From: Rubripirellula sp.
Lineage (GTDB): Bacteria > Planctomycetota > Planctomycetia > Pirellulales > Pirellulaceae
Assembly (NCBI GenBank): GCA_012270385.1
Contig: JAAXIK010000486.1
Location: forward strand, 52,063 to 116,062
Direction: 5' to 3'
Length of the DNA stretch: 64,000 nt
Part shown: piece by piece, positions 21,286 to 31,444 of the stretch
Layout of the letters: each line of letters opens with the position of its first letter
Position numbering within the stretch: position 1 is the stretch's first letter
The notes under the pieces: generated by a model
The model's database searches: none
Told to the model about the DNA's origin: nothing
The model's input: only the letters and a program-made list of their open reading frames with translations
Made by a program: the position numbers and the translations under genes

Positions 21286-21930
21286 TTGGGGGACTCGATG
21301 AAACCACCACATGAGGATTCGAGTTCAGCTTCTAGCTCCGAGATTTCAGATGAGGCTACCCCATGGTCTGGAACACCTATTGATACGAATGATCCTGCTC
21401 TAGTCGCAAAGTATGAGTCTTATCTTCGCATGCTTGCAAGGACAAAGATGCGTCAAGCTTATCAGGCTAAAATGGGTGCATCGGATGTAGTTCAGCAAGC
21501 AATGTTACAAGCTGTTCAAGCCTTCGAGCAATTTCGAGGGCAAACGGAAGAGGAATTCATGGCATGGCTGAGACAGATTTTAGCCAGACATCTCTGTCAT
21601 GTTGATCGTGATTTGCATCGTGACAAAAGAGATATAAGACGCGAGCAATCCATGGAGCAGCAGCTGGCTGCTTCCTCAATGCGAATCCGGAATCTTTTGG
21701 CGGGGGATGGTCCTACTCCCAGTCAGAATGTGATGCTTGGTGAGCATGTGATGAGGCTCGCTGAGGCAATAGACCGACTTCCAGAATCTCAGGGGGAAGC
21801 TATCCGCCTGCATTACATCGAGGGCTTGAAATTGAGCGAGGTTGCAGAAAAATTGGATAAGACCGCTGGTTCGATTGCAGGTCTAATGCACAGAGGAATG
21901 AAGACACTGCGAGAACAGTTGGGTCAATGA
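21286..21930 (+). CDS. Sigma-70 family (ECF, planctomycete type) RNA polymerase sigma factor
   Basis: ASDVVQQAMLQAVQAFEQFRGQTEEEFMAWLRQIL; region 4 'LPESQGEAIRLHYIEGLKLSEVAEKLDKTAGSIAGLMHRGMKTLRE'. ATG at 21298 also possible. Confidence 0.88.
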   Translation: MGDSMKPPHEDSSSASSSEISDEATPWSGTPIDTNDPALVAKYESYLRMLARTKMRQAYQAKMGASDVVQQAMLQAVQAFEQFRGQTEEEFMAWLRQILARHLCHVDRDLHRDKRDIRREQSMEQQLAASSMRIRNLLAGDGPTPSQNVMLGEHVMRLAEAIDRLPESQGEAIRLHYIEGLKLSEVAEKLDKTAGSIAGLMHRGMKTLREQLGQ

Positions 21931-22081
21931 ATCAATGGAAGTCCCAAGAGATCGAAAATGAGTTGCGGAGCATACCGCTAGGCGTCACGGTTTGCTGGAC
22001 TGGGATTGAGTTTATGTTTTAACATTCATCGATGAAAGCCAAAACAATCGATGGTTCCTACAAGTCACTTGGAGTAATGGT

Positions 22082-22708
22082 TTGAGTTCTGAAAATAAGG
22101 TAGTTGAAGAACATATCCTGGTCGTTCCGGCTTCGGTTGTTGATGCAATCGGGAAGATTGAAGGCTTTGAGGCTGATGTGGATCGATTTCTGACTCCGAT
22201 TCTTGAAAGCGAGCAGCTCTCCTTTGAGCCTCGAGGGCCGATGGAGTCCGATCCCAGCTATAAACAGCTAATTCCTTATGTCTTGCTTGAGTGGACTGAT
22301 CAGGATGGTACCGTATTTCTCTTCACTTATACTCGCGGTGGAGGTGGAGGCGAGTCACGTCTGCATGCCAAAAGAAGTGTGGGAATTGGTGGTCACATAA
22401 GCAAGGAGGATTCTGCAGAGGGTGCTGATCCCTATCGTATGGGCATGCGACGTGAACTTGAAGAAGAAGTGAATCTTGAGTCAGACTATCGGGAGACGCG
22501 AGAAGGTTTGATTTATGATCCTTCAAATGAAGTGGGGCAGGTGCACCTAGGTATCGTTCATCGTTTTACGTTGAGCGAACCACTTGTTCGTAGCAATGAA
22601 GCCGATCTTGCGGAAGGCGGATTTGTAAGCATCGACGAGCTAATTGAGGACTTGGATCGGTTGGAGACTTGGAGTCAATTAGCAATCAAAGCACTCTATC
22701 AAAGTTGA
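22082..22708 (+). CDS. NUDIX-like phosphoesterase
   Basis: GIGGHISKEDSAEGADPYRMGMRRELEEEVNLE, a Nudix-like box with an insertion. Confidence 0.75.
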   Translation: MSSENKVVEEHILVVPASVVDAIGKIEGFEADVDRFLTPILESEQLSFEPRGPMESDPSYKQLIPYVLLEWTDQDGTVFLFTYTRGGGGGESRLHAKRSVGIGGHISKEDSAEGADPYRMGMRRELEEEVNLESDYRETREGLIYDPSNEVGQVHLGIVHRFTLSEPLVRSNEADLAEGGFVSIDELIEDLDRLETWSQLAIKALYQS

Positions 22709-22745
22709 TTTTTTCGTAGCGGGTTTAACTTTTGGGAAACGGAGA

Positions 22746-23975
22746 TTGTTTCTGTTTTCTCTTCAACCGAAGAAGGCGATAGAATCTCAACAGAATGAGC
22801 GTGCAGTGATCTATCTAGATAATCATGCGACGACACCATGCGACCCGGTGGCGATTGAAAAGATGTTGCCGTGGTTTGGAGAATGTTTTGGTAATCCGCA
22901 CAGTTCACATCATGCCGGTCAGGTTGCATCGGATGCGATTCATCGATCCATTGACATAATTGCCAGCTTGATCAATACCGTTGGTGAAAAAGTAATTGTG
23001 ACCAGCGGTGCGACGGAAAGTAACCAACTAGCGATAAGAGGTGCAGTCACCCATCCCAGACAGAAACGGAAGCACCTGGTTTCAGTCACGTCAGAGCATC
23101 CTGCTGTCTTGGATGTTCTCAAGGATCTTGAGAATGATGGTTTCAAAGTAACGCTTGTTCCAGTTGTACCTCAGGGACGAGCCAACGCAGGCACCGTTGA
23201 CCTTGATTGTTTGGCCTCGGCCATTACGGATGAAACAGCATTGGTATCCGTCATGTGGGCGAATAATGAGACTGGTGCAATTAATCCCATGGCGCAAGTG
23301 TCTGCACTCTGTTCACGGCATGGTTGCTTACTGCACAGTGATGCAACCCAAGCGATCGGAAGGATTCCTGTTGATCTTGAGGCCGTCAAAATTGATCTTC
23401 TGAGTGCTACCGCACATAAGTTCTATGGTCCGAAAGGTACCGGCTTTTTAGTAGTGGGTGCGGGTGATCGCAGGGTTCGGCTTCGCCCACAAATGCTCGG
23501 TGGTGGACAACAAGCCGGGTTGCGAAGCGGAACAATGAATCCAGCAGGAATTGTTGGGATGGCGACAGCTCTGGAGCAATCGATCAATGATTTAAGATCG
23601 GATCCAAAACGCGTCACTAAAATGCGAGATAGTCTCTGGTCTTTGCTATCCAGTGGTTTGCAGGGATTGACACTCAATGGATCAAACTTGGCTGAGGAAG
23701 TACGGCTTGGAGGGAACCTCAATCTACAACTTCCAGAAATAGAGGGCCAAGCTTGGATGTCCTCTTCTCCAGATGTGCTCTTCAGCAGCGGTTCTGCTTG
23801 CAGCGGTCATGAAGCGACAGCTAGTCATGTTCTAACCTCATTGGGTCTCAGTGATGCGGAAGCTCGCCGTAGTGTTAGATTTGGGATTGGTCGATTTAAC
23901 ACTCAAAGCGAGATCGAGTCAGCAGCGGAATACCTTGTTGAGAACTATCTGAAACTTCTGCGTATTCAATCTTAA
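22746..23975 (+). CDS. Cysteine desulfurase (NifS/IscS family)
   Basis: VIYLDNHATTPCDPVAIEKMLPWF, SATAHKFYGPKGTGFLVV (PLP Lys), SSGSACSGHEATASHVL (active Cys). Confidence 0.92.
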   Translation: MFLFSLQPKKAIESQQNERAVIYLDNHATTPCDPVAIEKMLPWFGECFGNPHSSHHAGQVASDAIHRSIDIIASLINTVGEKVIVTSGATESNQLAIRGAVTHPRQKRKHLVSVTSEHPAVLDVLKDLENDGFKVTLVPVVPQGRANAGTVDLDCLASAITDETALVSVMWANNETGAINPMAQVSALCSRHGCLLHSDATQAIGRIPVDLEAVKIDLLSATAHKFYGPKGTGFLVVGAGDRRVRLRPQMLGGGQQAGLRSGTMNPAGIVGMATALEQSINDLRSDPKRVTKMRDSLWSLLSSGLQGLTLNGSNLAEEVRLGGNLNLQLPEIEGQAWMSSSPDVLFSSGSACSGHEATASHVLTSLGLSDAEARRSVRFGIGRFNTQSEIESAAEYLVENYLKLLRIQS

Positions 23976-24169
23976 ATGGTCAGTAAGCAAATCTCATCAA
24001 GTAACAGGTAGTGGTGGCAATCACGGTTTCATTTCATTGGGTTACACTTGGGATCTCTCTTTACTCCCTGAATGCGCCCTCGTTACGATTCTTTCTTCGT
24101 TTGTGAGGGCGAATTAGGCTCCGTGCAAAGCTTATCTCGTTGTCATTAAAGATTTGGAGGCCTTGAGAA

Positions 24170-25420
24170 ATGAGTGAATGGATCACGCTATTGATAGTGC
24201 TCGTCGTCAATGGTGAGCCTCCAGAACAGAGGTCGACTGTTGGTGATGTGGATTCCTCATATGAATCTTCGGAATCGGATTGGACTGCCTCGACAGATTC
24301 AGCTCTACCTATTCCGGCACCCATCCCAAGCCAAGCCAATAGCCCGATTGAGGGTCCTAGCAGACCTGCCCCAGTCTTAAACCTTCCAGCGGAGCTCAAT
24401 ACAGTTCCAGGAGGTGAGAGTGATTCCCGTGATATCCGTATCGATGCAGGGTCCTACCGGGAAGCTCTTGAGGGTAGATCTACTCCTAGTCGCCCCGATA
24501 ATCAAGCTCTGAGTCGTAGCGAGGGACAGTTGGAAAAAAAAGGCGATCTGCTGGTGCCTCCAAGTTTTCGTGACTCTCCTTTGGATAATCTGCGGACTCG
24601 TCCAGATTCGATGTCGTTAGGAGAACGTGCCCAGCCTGAGGGAACACATGCTCATATTCGAGTAGGTGGGCCCTCAACAGAGCCTATCGATGTTGGCGAA
24701 GGTGATTGGGGTAGTCTTCCAGTTTTCAACAGTCAGTTATCAACAGCCATGCCAAGTCAGCCGTTGGACAATGACGTAATGGAGCAATCGAGAGTTCTTG
24801 ATATGGGATCTGATTCACTCTCTAGCGGCCACGAGAGTCAACGAATCGAAGAGGTAATGAGTAGCGAGAACGATATCACCGAGGATCAGAGTTTGGACGG
24901 ATTTGGCCAGTTTCCCGAGGGTTTGCGTTTGCCTGTGGGGAATATGGCACGCCCTGATTCTGGTACAGAAAATAGGCAGGACGAGCTGAATCCTGAGCCT
25001 GTTGGGCAATCAGCAATGGTGACACAATTTTTTTCAAATCCAAGTTTGGAAGAGAACGAGGGTCAATCGCGCCTCAGTGATGATTCTCAGAGCGATCGGC
25101 AGCTCAATCCAGCCATGGTGATGGATACGATCAATGACACCCCTTTGGATCGCGGTTCAGAAATTAGGCAGAAGCCTTCCTTTGCTCGACTCTCAGGAAA
25201 TCTCGAGAATGTTGTTGGGGGTGATGAATCTCTAGATACTTCGCTGATTGAACGTGACAGAGGTCAATCTGCTAATCCTGCAGATCCGGACCCATTGTTT
25301 AATGGGATTTTACTAATTTCACTCCTCTCGAATATTTATCTGGTTTTGTGGCTCAAACGCTTACGAATCCAGTTTCGCGATCTAGTCGCCGCAAAACGCT
25401 TGCTTGATCAGGCAAGCTAA
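24170..25420 (+). CDS. Hypothetical protein, low complexity, Ser/Asp/Pro-rich, C-terminal transmembrane anchor
   Basis: 416-aa ORF; LFNGILLISLLSNIYLVLWLKRLRIQ near the C-terminus. Confidence 0.65.
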   Translation: MSEWITLLIVLVVNGEPPEQRSTVGDVDSSYESSESDWTASTDSALPIPAPIPSQANSPIEGPSRPAPVLNLPAELNTVPGGESDSRDIRIDAGSYREALEGRSTPSRPDNQALSRSEGQLEKKGDLLVPPSFRDSPLDNLRTRPDSMSLGERAQPEGTHAHIRVGGPSTEPIDVGEGDWGSLPVFNSQLSTAMPSQPLDNDVMEQSRVLDMGSDSLSSGHESQRIEEVMSSENDITEDQSLDGFGQFPEGLRLPVGNMARPDSGTENRQDELNPEPVGQSAMVTQFFSNPSLEENEGQSRLSDDSQSDRQLNPAMVMDTINDTPLDRGSEIRQKPSFARLSGNLENVVGGDESLDTSLIERDRGQSANPADPDPLFNGILLISLLSNIYLVLWLKRLRIQFRDLVAAKRLLDQAS

Positions 25421-25940
25421 TTCAGCTTGTTTCAAGTGATCAGAGAGTGACTTTGGACAGGAAGATGGCTCGTAAAGTTAAAGCTTGATCAGCTACTAGA
25501 CGCCAAATAGCTCTATTGAGGTGTGTGGGGAGTTGTGGTTTCTGAGCTGTTTTTCATTTCTTTACCAAAGAGGGAGGCAGTTTTTCTGGTCTCGTCGGAT
25601 ACCCCTCTGGAGTTTCATTACCTGACCCCCAATCACCGCATGTTTTAGTATTAAGCTTCATTTGAAGAACAGCGGCTTACGGTTTGGGCAGTTTTCAGGT
25701 GAATAAAAGCTCTGCTTTACCTCATTGGAGGGGTAATTGCTAAGTATTTTATCAGTTGTTTGCTTGTGTTTTTTAATTGCTAGTTATGATTAAGTTCCCA
25801 TATGGGGGATATGGTATAGGGGTTGAGTTTGTTTCGAAGGCAATGTGGTTGACTGGTTCAACAATAAAAATGTCATTTTGCGTCTGAAACCTAAGCATTA
25901 CCTGCCGTGTCTGACGCTGCTTCGTGAAGAGGCCGGCGAT

Positions 25941-25960
25941 TGAGGGTGGGAACACCCTCA
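25941..25960 (+). promoter_or_regulatory. 5' leader hairpin upstream of the response regulator
   Basis: TGAGGGTG-GGAA-CACCCTCA: 8-bp perfect stem with GNRA-type loop, about 35 nt before the start. Confidence 0.4.
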
Positions 25961-25994
25961 AATACATAGTTGACTAAATAAGGTCGAAAAAATC

Positions 25995-26642
25995 ATGTCT
26001 GGAGATGTGTTAGCGAAGAGATTATTGGTGGTTGATGATCACGAAATCATCCGGCTTGGATTACGGTTGATGCTGCAAGGTCTCGACCTACAAATCGTAG
26101 GTGAGGCGACCAACGCAACAGAAGCGATTGAAGCTGTACAGAACCTTCAACCGAACGTCGTTCTGATGGATATCCGAATGGAGGGTGGTGATGGTCTGAA
26201 TACGCTGGGGCGAATGAAGCTAGATAATCCTGATCTTCCAATTGTGCTCTATTCTGCTTACGACAATCCCACTTACATAGCGAGGGCAGTCGCTCTAGGA
26301 GCATCGGGGTACGTTTTGAAGTCGGCTCCACGAGAACGGTTGCATGAGGCCCTGCTCACTGCTGCCTCAGGAGAGTCTGCATGGACACGGGAAGAATTGC
26401 GTCGTGTTACCGGTGCCCTTGCAACTCCAAGATTGAGTCAAGATATCGAGGTCCCGTTGACCCAACGCGAGAGCGAAGTATTGCGGCAGATGGCTCTTGG
26501 GCTCACTAATAAGGAAATCGCTAAGATGTTGGGGATTAGTTATGAGACGGTCAAGGAGCACGTCCAACACATCTTACGAAAGATTGGTGTAAGTGATCGA
26601 ACACAGGCAGCTGTCTGGGCGGTTAGGAAAAATCTTGTTTAA
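25995..26642 (+). CDS. LuxR/NarL-family response regulator
   Basis: LLVVDDHEIIRLGL, VVLMDIRMEGGDGL, LTQRESEVLRQMALGLTNKEIAKMLGISYETVKEHVQHILRKIGVSDRTQAA. Confidence 0.95.
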   Translation: MSGDVLAKRLLVVDDHEIIRLGLRLMLQGLDLQIVGEATNATEAIEAVQNLQPNVVLMDIRMEGGDGLNTLGRMKLDNPDLPIVLYSAYDNPTYIARAVALGASGYVLKSAPRERLHEALLTAASGESAWTREELRRVTGALATPRLSQDIEVPLTQRESEVLRQMALGLTNKEIAKMLGISYETVKEHVQHILRKIGVSDRTQAAVWAVRKNLV

Positions 26643-26704
26643 GGAGTCTGGCTAATTACACAAATCGTTCCAAGACTTCGATAAATTGATTTTACAGATC
26701 ATTT

Positions 26705-26739
26705 AAAAAGCCCAGCAAGAAAACTTGCTGGGCTTTTTT
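26705..26739. terminator. Strong bidirectional Rho-independent terminator
   Basis: AAAAAGCCCAGCAAG-AAAA-CTTGCTGGGCTTTTTT between convergent genes. Confidence 0.95.
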
Positions 26740-26777
26740 GTTCGACCAAAGAACACATGACGTGTTCCTTTTATCGG

Positions 26778-28571
26778 CTACTCTTGGGTGGGAATTAACG
26801 GGCCCTCGCCACTGCCGAGACCACCTTTGAGATCTTCTTCGCTCCCTGCAGGAGCGGGTCCATTCTCAGCAGCTTCTGCTTCTGCTGCCGCTCGTTCCTC
26901 TTCCTCTCCCCAGTCAACTCGCTTCAGTGAAAGACCAATTTTCCTCTCATCGGTGTCGACGCGAAGAACTTTGACTTCGATCTCTTGGCCAACTTTTACG
27001 ACTTCTTCCGGATCTTCTACTTTGTGTTCAGCCAATTCGCTGATGTGCAGTAGACCTTCCAGGCCGTCTTCAAGGCCGATAAAGACTCCAAAGTTAGTGA
27101 TTTTGGTAACGTTACCTTTCACCAGTTGGCCGGGCTGGTACTTATCTGGAATATCCCCATCCCATGGATCACTATCGAGCTGTTTCAGTCCCAGTGCGAT
27201 TCGGCGTCGGGACTCATCAACATTTAGTACGCGACATTTCAGCTCCTGACCTTTCTCAAGCAGTTCACTTGGATGGCCAATTTTGCGAGTCCAAGACATG
27301 TCGCTAACGTGAAGCAGCCCGTCGATTCCCTCTTCGAGTTCGATGAATGCTCCATAGTTGGTGAGATTGCGAACCTTTCCAACGACATCTTGTCCTTCTG
27401 GGTACCGTTCTAGCACTTCGTCCCAAGGATTCTTCTGAGTCTGCTTCATGCCGAGTGAAAGCTGTTGGCCTTCCGCATCGACGCCCAAGATTTTGACATC
27501 GATTTCATCACCAATGTTCACCAATTCACTTGGATGGTTGACTCGCTTTGTCCAGCTCATCTCACTGATGTGGACAAGACCTTCAATACCTGGCTCAAGC
27601 TTTACAAAGGCACCGTAGCTCATCACGTTGACGACTTCGCCCTTGTGATCGGATCCAACAGGGTACTTGCCTTCGATATTCTCCCAAGGATTTCGATCTT
27701 TCTGCTTTAGGCCGAGAGCAATTTTTTGCTTCTCTCTGTCGATATGCAGGACTTTGACTTCAATTTCCTGATCAATAGAAACCATTTCGGTGGGATGACC
27801 GATGCGCTCCCAAGCCATATCCGTGATATGGAGCAGTCCATCGATGCCACCCAAATCCACAAATGCACCGAAGTCCGCAATGTTCTTGACGATACCCTTT
27901 CGGATCTGACCAACTTCCAATTCCTTCATCAGGTATGCGCGATCTTCTTCGCGTTGGCGTTCAATGAGAGAACGTCTGCTGATGACGATGTTACGTCGTG
28001 TGTCGTCAATTTTGAGGACTTCAGCTTGGATGACACGGCCAATGAAGTCGCCGATATCACCTGGTCGGCGAATATCTACTTGGCTACCGGGCAAGAATAC
28101 ATTTACACCGATATCGACCAGAAGCCCGCCCTTGATTTTGCGAATAACTGTACCGGTGACAACTTGACCTTCACTGATCTCACCGATGATTTTTTCCCAT
28201 TCGATGATTTTCTCAGCCTTAGTTTTGCTGAGCGAAATCATGCCATAGGGGTCATCTGCGGCACCTAGCTCATCTTCCATTTCCTCGATGAGAACTTTGA
28301 CTGTCTCACCAACCTTTGGGACCTCTTCATCAGCTCCCCACTCGTTCAGGTTGACAGTACCTTCACTCTTGAATCCAACATCGATCAGAGCCCATTCATC
28401 GTTGACTTCAACGATTCGCCCATCGACGATTTCACCTTGGGCGTAATCAGTCTGCTCTCTCTCTACCCATTCAAGTAGCCAGTCATCTGCTTCTTGTTCG
28501 GGTGCAAGAATGGCAAGTTCGTTTACGATGTCCTCGTCATCGAGGTTTCGAATGAGGTTTCGATTCACCAT
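26778..28571 (-). CDS. rpsA: 30S ribosomal protein S1
   Basis: 597 aa with multiple S1 repeats (e.g. GKVRNLTNYGAFIELEEGIDGLLHVSDMSW). Confidence 0.95.
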   Translation of the reverse strand: MVNRNLIRNLDDEDIVNELAILAPEQEADDWLLEWVEREQTDYAQGEIVDGRIVEVNDEWALIDVGFKSEGTVNLNEWGADEEVPKVGETVKVLIEEMEDELGAADDPYGMISLSKTKAEKIIEWEKIIGEISEGQVVTGTVIRKIKGGLLVDIGVNVFLPGSQVDIRRPGDIGDFIGRVIQAEVLKIDDTRRNIVISRRSLIERQREEDRAYLMKELEVGQIRKGIVKNIADFGAFVDLGGIDGLLHITDMAWERIGHPTEMVSIDQEIEVKVLHIDREKQKIALGLKQKDRNPWENIEGKYPVGSDHKGEVVNVMSYGAFVKLEPGIEGLVHISEMSWTKRVNHPSELVNIGDEIDVKILGVDAEGQQLSLGMKQTQKNPWDEVLERYPEGQDVVGKVRNLTNYGAFIELEEGIDGLLHVSDMSWTRKIGHPSELLEKGQELKCRVLNVDESRRRIALGLKQLDSDPWDGDIPDKYQPGQLVKGNVTKITNFGVFIGLEDGLEGLLHISELAEHKVEDPEEVVKVGQEIEVKVLRVDTDERKIGLSLKRVDWGEEEERAAAEAEAAENGPAPAGSEEDLKGGLGSGEGPLIPTQE

Positions 28572-28805
28572 GAGAAAAAATTCCAGAATTGAGCTGTTGC
28601 CGAGCAGGACTGACGACCTGGTAGTCTCGATTTCCTGACCGAGTTAGTAAGAAAGTCAGGGAGGAAAACCAGTCGCTCGAAGGCTCAAATGGGGGTTGGA
28701 GTCAGGAAACGGTCGTCTGTTTAAGCGGAATCACCATGATTCGCGCGGTGTCTGCTAACGGTAGCAAAGCTAGATTCCGCCCACAACAGCTAACCCGAGC
28801 TTTCG

Positions 28806-29528
28806 TCACAATTCTGCCTCTCTGCGGCCGGATATCCATCCCCATGGGTCTACCGAGACCTCAGAGCCCTCTGCAACGAAAATTCGAGTGGGTTGCTCTT
28901 GCGATAAAAATGCCCATTTTTTCCCGTAAAGATCCCCAAAATCAATGCTGTATTGGCAATCATCGTAAGCTCGCCACTTCCAACTTGGATGTTGCACGCG
29001 ATACTCTCGAGTACCACGACTGGTCTTGGTGTACCCCCAGTAGTGTTCTGCAATAAACTGCTCCAATGACCCAGAAGCAAGCTTATTTGCCGATGGACCG
29101 ACACTTCCAGATATCCAATGATCCCCCCATTTGTAGGATAAGAGTCGATTGCCTGTCTCTTGCTGATCATTTCGATGGGACATGGTGATGGTTCGGTATG
29201 GCTCTTGGTAGAGTGTTCGCGCGACGAAGGCAATTAGCCTTTTGGGCACTAATTCTTGGATGAAGACCACACCTCGTCTGCACTCCCCCTCTTTGGGTGT
29301 GTGCTTAACGTAGAAGCGTAGATTCACTTCCTCAAAGTTCCGATAACCAGGAATGGGAAGCCCGAGAACAAAGGTTTTTTCGAATCGGAAGGCGACGAGG
29401 GAAATGTAGGTCTGACCCTCAAAAAAATCCAGTTCGCAGCCTTTTGGAACTAAGGGTTCCAAGTGTTCGGGGGAAATTGACCAATTCACCATGATCAAAT
29501 CCCGCCAATGTGCTCGAAGAAAGGCCAT
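28806..29528 (-). CDS. DUF2071 (YqjF-like) family protein
   Basis: MAFLRAHWRDLIMVNWSISPEHLEPLVPKGCELDFFEGQTYISLVAF is typical of the family. Confidence 0.85.
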   Translation of the reverse strand: MAFLRAHWRDLIMVNWSISPEHLEPLVPKGCELDFFEGQTYISLVAFRFEKTFVLGLPIPGYRNFEEVNLRFYVKHTPKEGECRRGVVFIQELVPKRLIAFVARTLYQEPYRTITMSHRNDQQETGNRLLSYKWGDHWISGSVGPSANKLASGSLEQFIAEHYWGYTKTSRGTREYRVQHPSWKWRAYDDCQYSIDFGDLYGKKWAFLSQEQPTRIFVAEGSEVSVDPWGWISGRREAEL

Positions 29529-29668
29529 GATGATTCCTCAAACCGTTCGGGTCGATTGAAAGAGCGTAAGACGGTTAGAATTTCTAACCATACCCGGTGG
29601 GCATCTTTTCAAATCGCGTGTATCACATCGATTACCAAAAATCACTATCCCGAATTTTCAGTTCGCTT

Positions 29669-30148
29669 ATGTCAGAACAACATACCATTCGCGTTGCCAT
29701 CGGAGGCGATCATGCAGGGTTTCCATTGAAGGATTCAATTGTGACCACCTTTCAGGATCGTGTGACTGAACTCATTGACTGTGGAACCAACAGTGATCAG
29801 AGATGTGATTATCCTGATTTTGCAGTGGCTGTAGCAAGAAGAATTTTATCTGGAGAAGTTGAAAGAGGGATCGTTGTTTGCGGCAGTGGCGTTGGGGTAA
29901 GCGTCGCAGCCAATAAGATTCCAGGAATTCGGGCAGCAATTTGTCATGACACCTATTCTGCTAGGCAAGGTGTGGAACATGACGACATGAACGTACTTTG
30001 CATCGGCGGACGAATTATCGGATCCGAGTTAGCTTTCGAAATCATAGAAGCTTTTCTTCACGCAAAGTATGTGCCTGAGCCTCGGCACGCAGAGCGATTG
30101 GCGAAAGTCTTTGAGATCGAACGGTTGGGTGCTAAGGCTATAGACTGA
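29669..30148 (+). CDS. rpiB: Ribose 5-phosphate isomerase B
   Basis: IRVAIGGDHAGFPLKDSI, DYPDFAVAVARRILSGEVERGIVVCGSGVGVSVAANKIPGIRAA. Start at internal ATG 29669. Confidence 0.94.
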   Translation: MSEQHTIRVAIGGDHAGFPLKDSIVTTFQDRVTELIDCGTNSDQRCDYPDFAVAVARRILSGEVERGIVVCGSGVGVSVAANKIPGIRAAICHDTYSARQGVEHDDMNVLCIGGRIIGSELAFEIIEAFLHAKYVPEPRHAERLAKVFEIERLGAKAID

Positions 30149-30196
30149 GTCGCGAGTCGATTTCAATCTGCAAGCAAGTTCTTCCTCTTTAGGCCA

Positions 30197-31444
30197 TCAA
30201 AAGAGCGTCGACAAGTCCGAGTTGATCTGTTTGGCTTGATGCATCATTGCTGCGTTTAATAATTCAATTGCCATCCTCGACTCTAAAGTGACTCCAGCGC
30301 GGACACCGACACATGGGTCATGGCGACCTTTTTTCAGTTCAAACTCGATTTCTTCAAGATTTTTCCTTACCGATTGTTCAGGAAGATTAATCGTTGAATT
30401 CGGTTTGAAACCCACTCGACATTCCACTGGCATTCCAGTGGTAATTCCACCTAGAAGACCCCCGTGTGAGTTGGTGACGTATCCACTGGACCGAATCGCG
30501 TCATTGTTATCACTGCCCAGTCTTTCAACCACTTGCACTCCGTCTCCAATTTCACAGGACTCAGCGGCGTTCAATCCACCCAGTGAACCCATCAGTTTGA
30601 GTTTGAGGCTCTGATAAAGTGGGTCTCCAAGCAGTGGAGGTACATTCAAAGCGACGACCTCAACCGAGGCGCCAATGGAGTTTCCCGCTTTTCGCGTTTC
30701 TTTAATCAGTTCACCTGCCTCGTTGGCGAAATCACGATCAAGTGAATGAATCTCACTGCTTAGCAGTTGTTTCTCTAGGGATTCGATCGCTTCAGAAGAA
30801 GTCTTTCCCGAGGATATTTTGTCACCACCCAATAATTCGGCAGATAGCGATTTGTTCGCGCGTAAATTTCCAACTTGGCAAATGGACGAAAGTATAACCG
30901 TCCCAAATTTTTCTTTCAGGAAGGAACGTGCCACCGCTCCTGCGATCACATCGCTAATGGTTGCTCGATAACTCGATCGACCTCCGCCTCGAATATCCAC
31001 AAAGCCCGATGACTTATGGAATTTTACAAGATCAGTGTGTCCTGGTCGTACTTCACCTTCCAAACCGGAGAATTGAGTGTAATCACCGGATTTTTTCGAA
31101 GTGGAAAGGACAATTGCTGAGATGGGTTCACCTGTTGTGTAACCCTCCTCAAAGCCCTCAGTTTGAAAACGTTGGTCATCCACCTCCACGGAAATAGAAT
31201 TGCTACCGAGTAGCTTCTCGTGGTCTGGTTGATAAAGTCCCGAGAGGAGGATGACTTTATCTTTCTCGTTGCGTGGGGTGCCATGGCGGTTACTTCCAGG
31301 CCGTCTTCTGTCAAGAAAGGATTGGATTTCTTCTCGTTTCAGATAATGACCAGCAGGGCATCCGAAAATGATCGTTGTTACTGCGGGACCATGTGACTCA
31401 CCCGCTCCTGCAGCGGCAAACAAAGGGCCACCAAGAATTTCCAT
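30197..31444 (-). CDS. aroC: Chorismate synthase (divergent)
   Basis: GAGESHGPAVTTIIFGCPAG, RRRPGSNRHGTPRNEKD, RPGHTDLVKFHKSSGFVDIRGGGRSS, GLLGGITTGMPVECRVGFKP, KGRHDPCVGVRA. Confidence 0.9.
   Translation of the reverse strand: MEILGGPLFAAAGAGESHGPAVTTIIFGCPAGHYLKREEIQSFLDRRRPGSNRHGTPRNEKDKVILLSGLYQPDHEKLLGSNSISVEVDDQRFQTEGFEEGYTTGEPISAIVLSTSKKSGDYTQFSGLEGEVRPGHTDLVKFHKSSGFVDIRGGGRSSYRATISDVIAGAVARSFLKEKFGTVILSSICQVGNLRANKSLSAELLGGDKISSGKTSSEAIESLEKQLLSSEIHSLDRDFANEAGELIKETRKAGNSIGASVEVVALNVPPLLGDPLYQSLKLKLMGSLGGLNAAESCEIGDGVQVVERLGSDNNDAIRSSGYVTNSHGGLLGGITTGMPVECRVGFKPNSTINLPEQSVRKNLEEIEFELKKGRHDPCVGVRAGVTLESRMAIELLNAAMMHQAKQINSDLSTLF

Noticed and set aside
22082-22708. Insertion in the Nudix box as a novel enzyme
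   Set aside because: The overall layout resembles a known Nudix-like phosphoesterase family; not clearly unusual.
24061-24399. 112-aa minus-strand ORF opposite the 416-aa protein
   Set aside because: Antisense shadow of low-complexity coding sequence.
26788-28268. Several long plus-strand ORFs antisense to rpsA
   Set aside because: Composition-driven shadow ORFs; rpsA is unambiguous.
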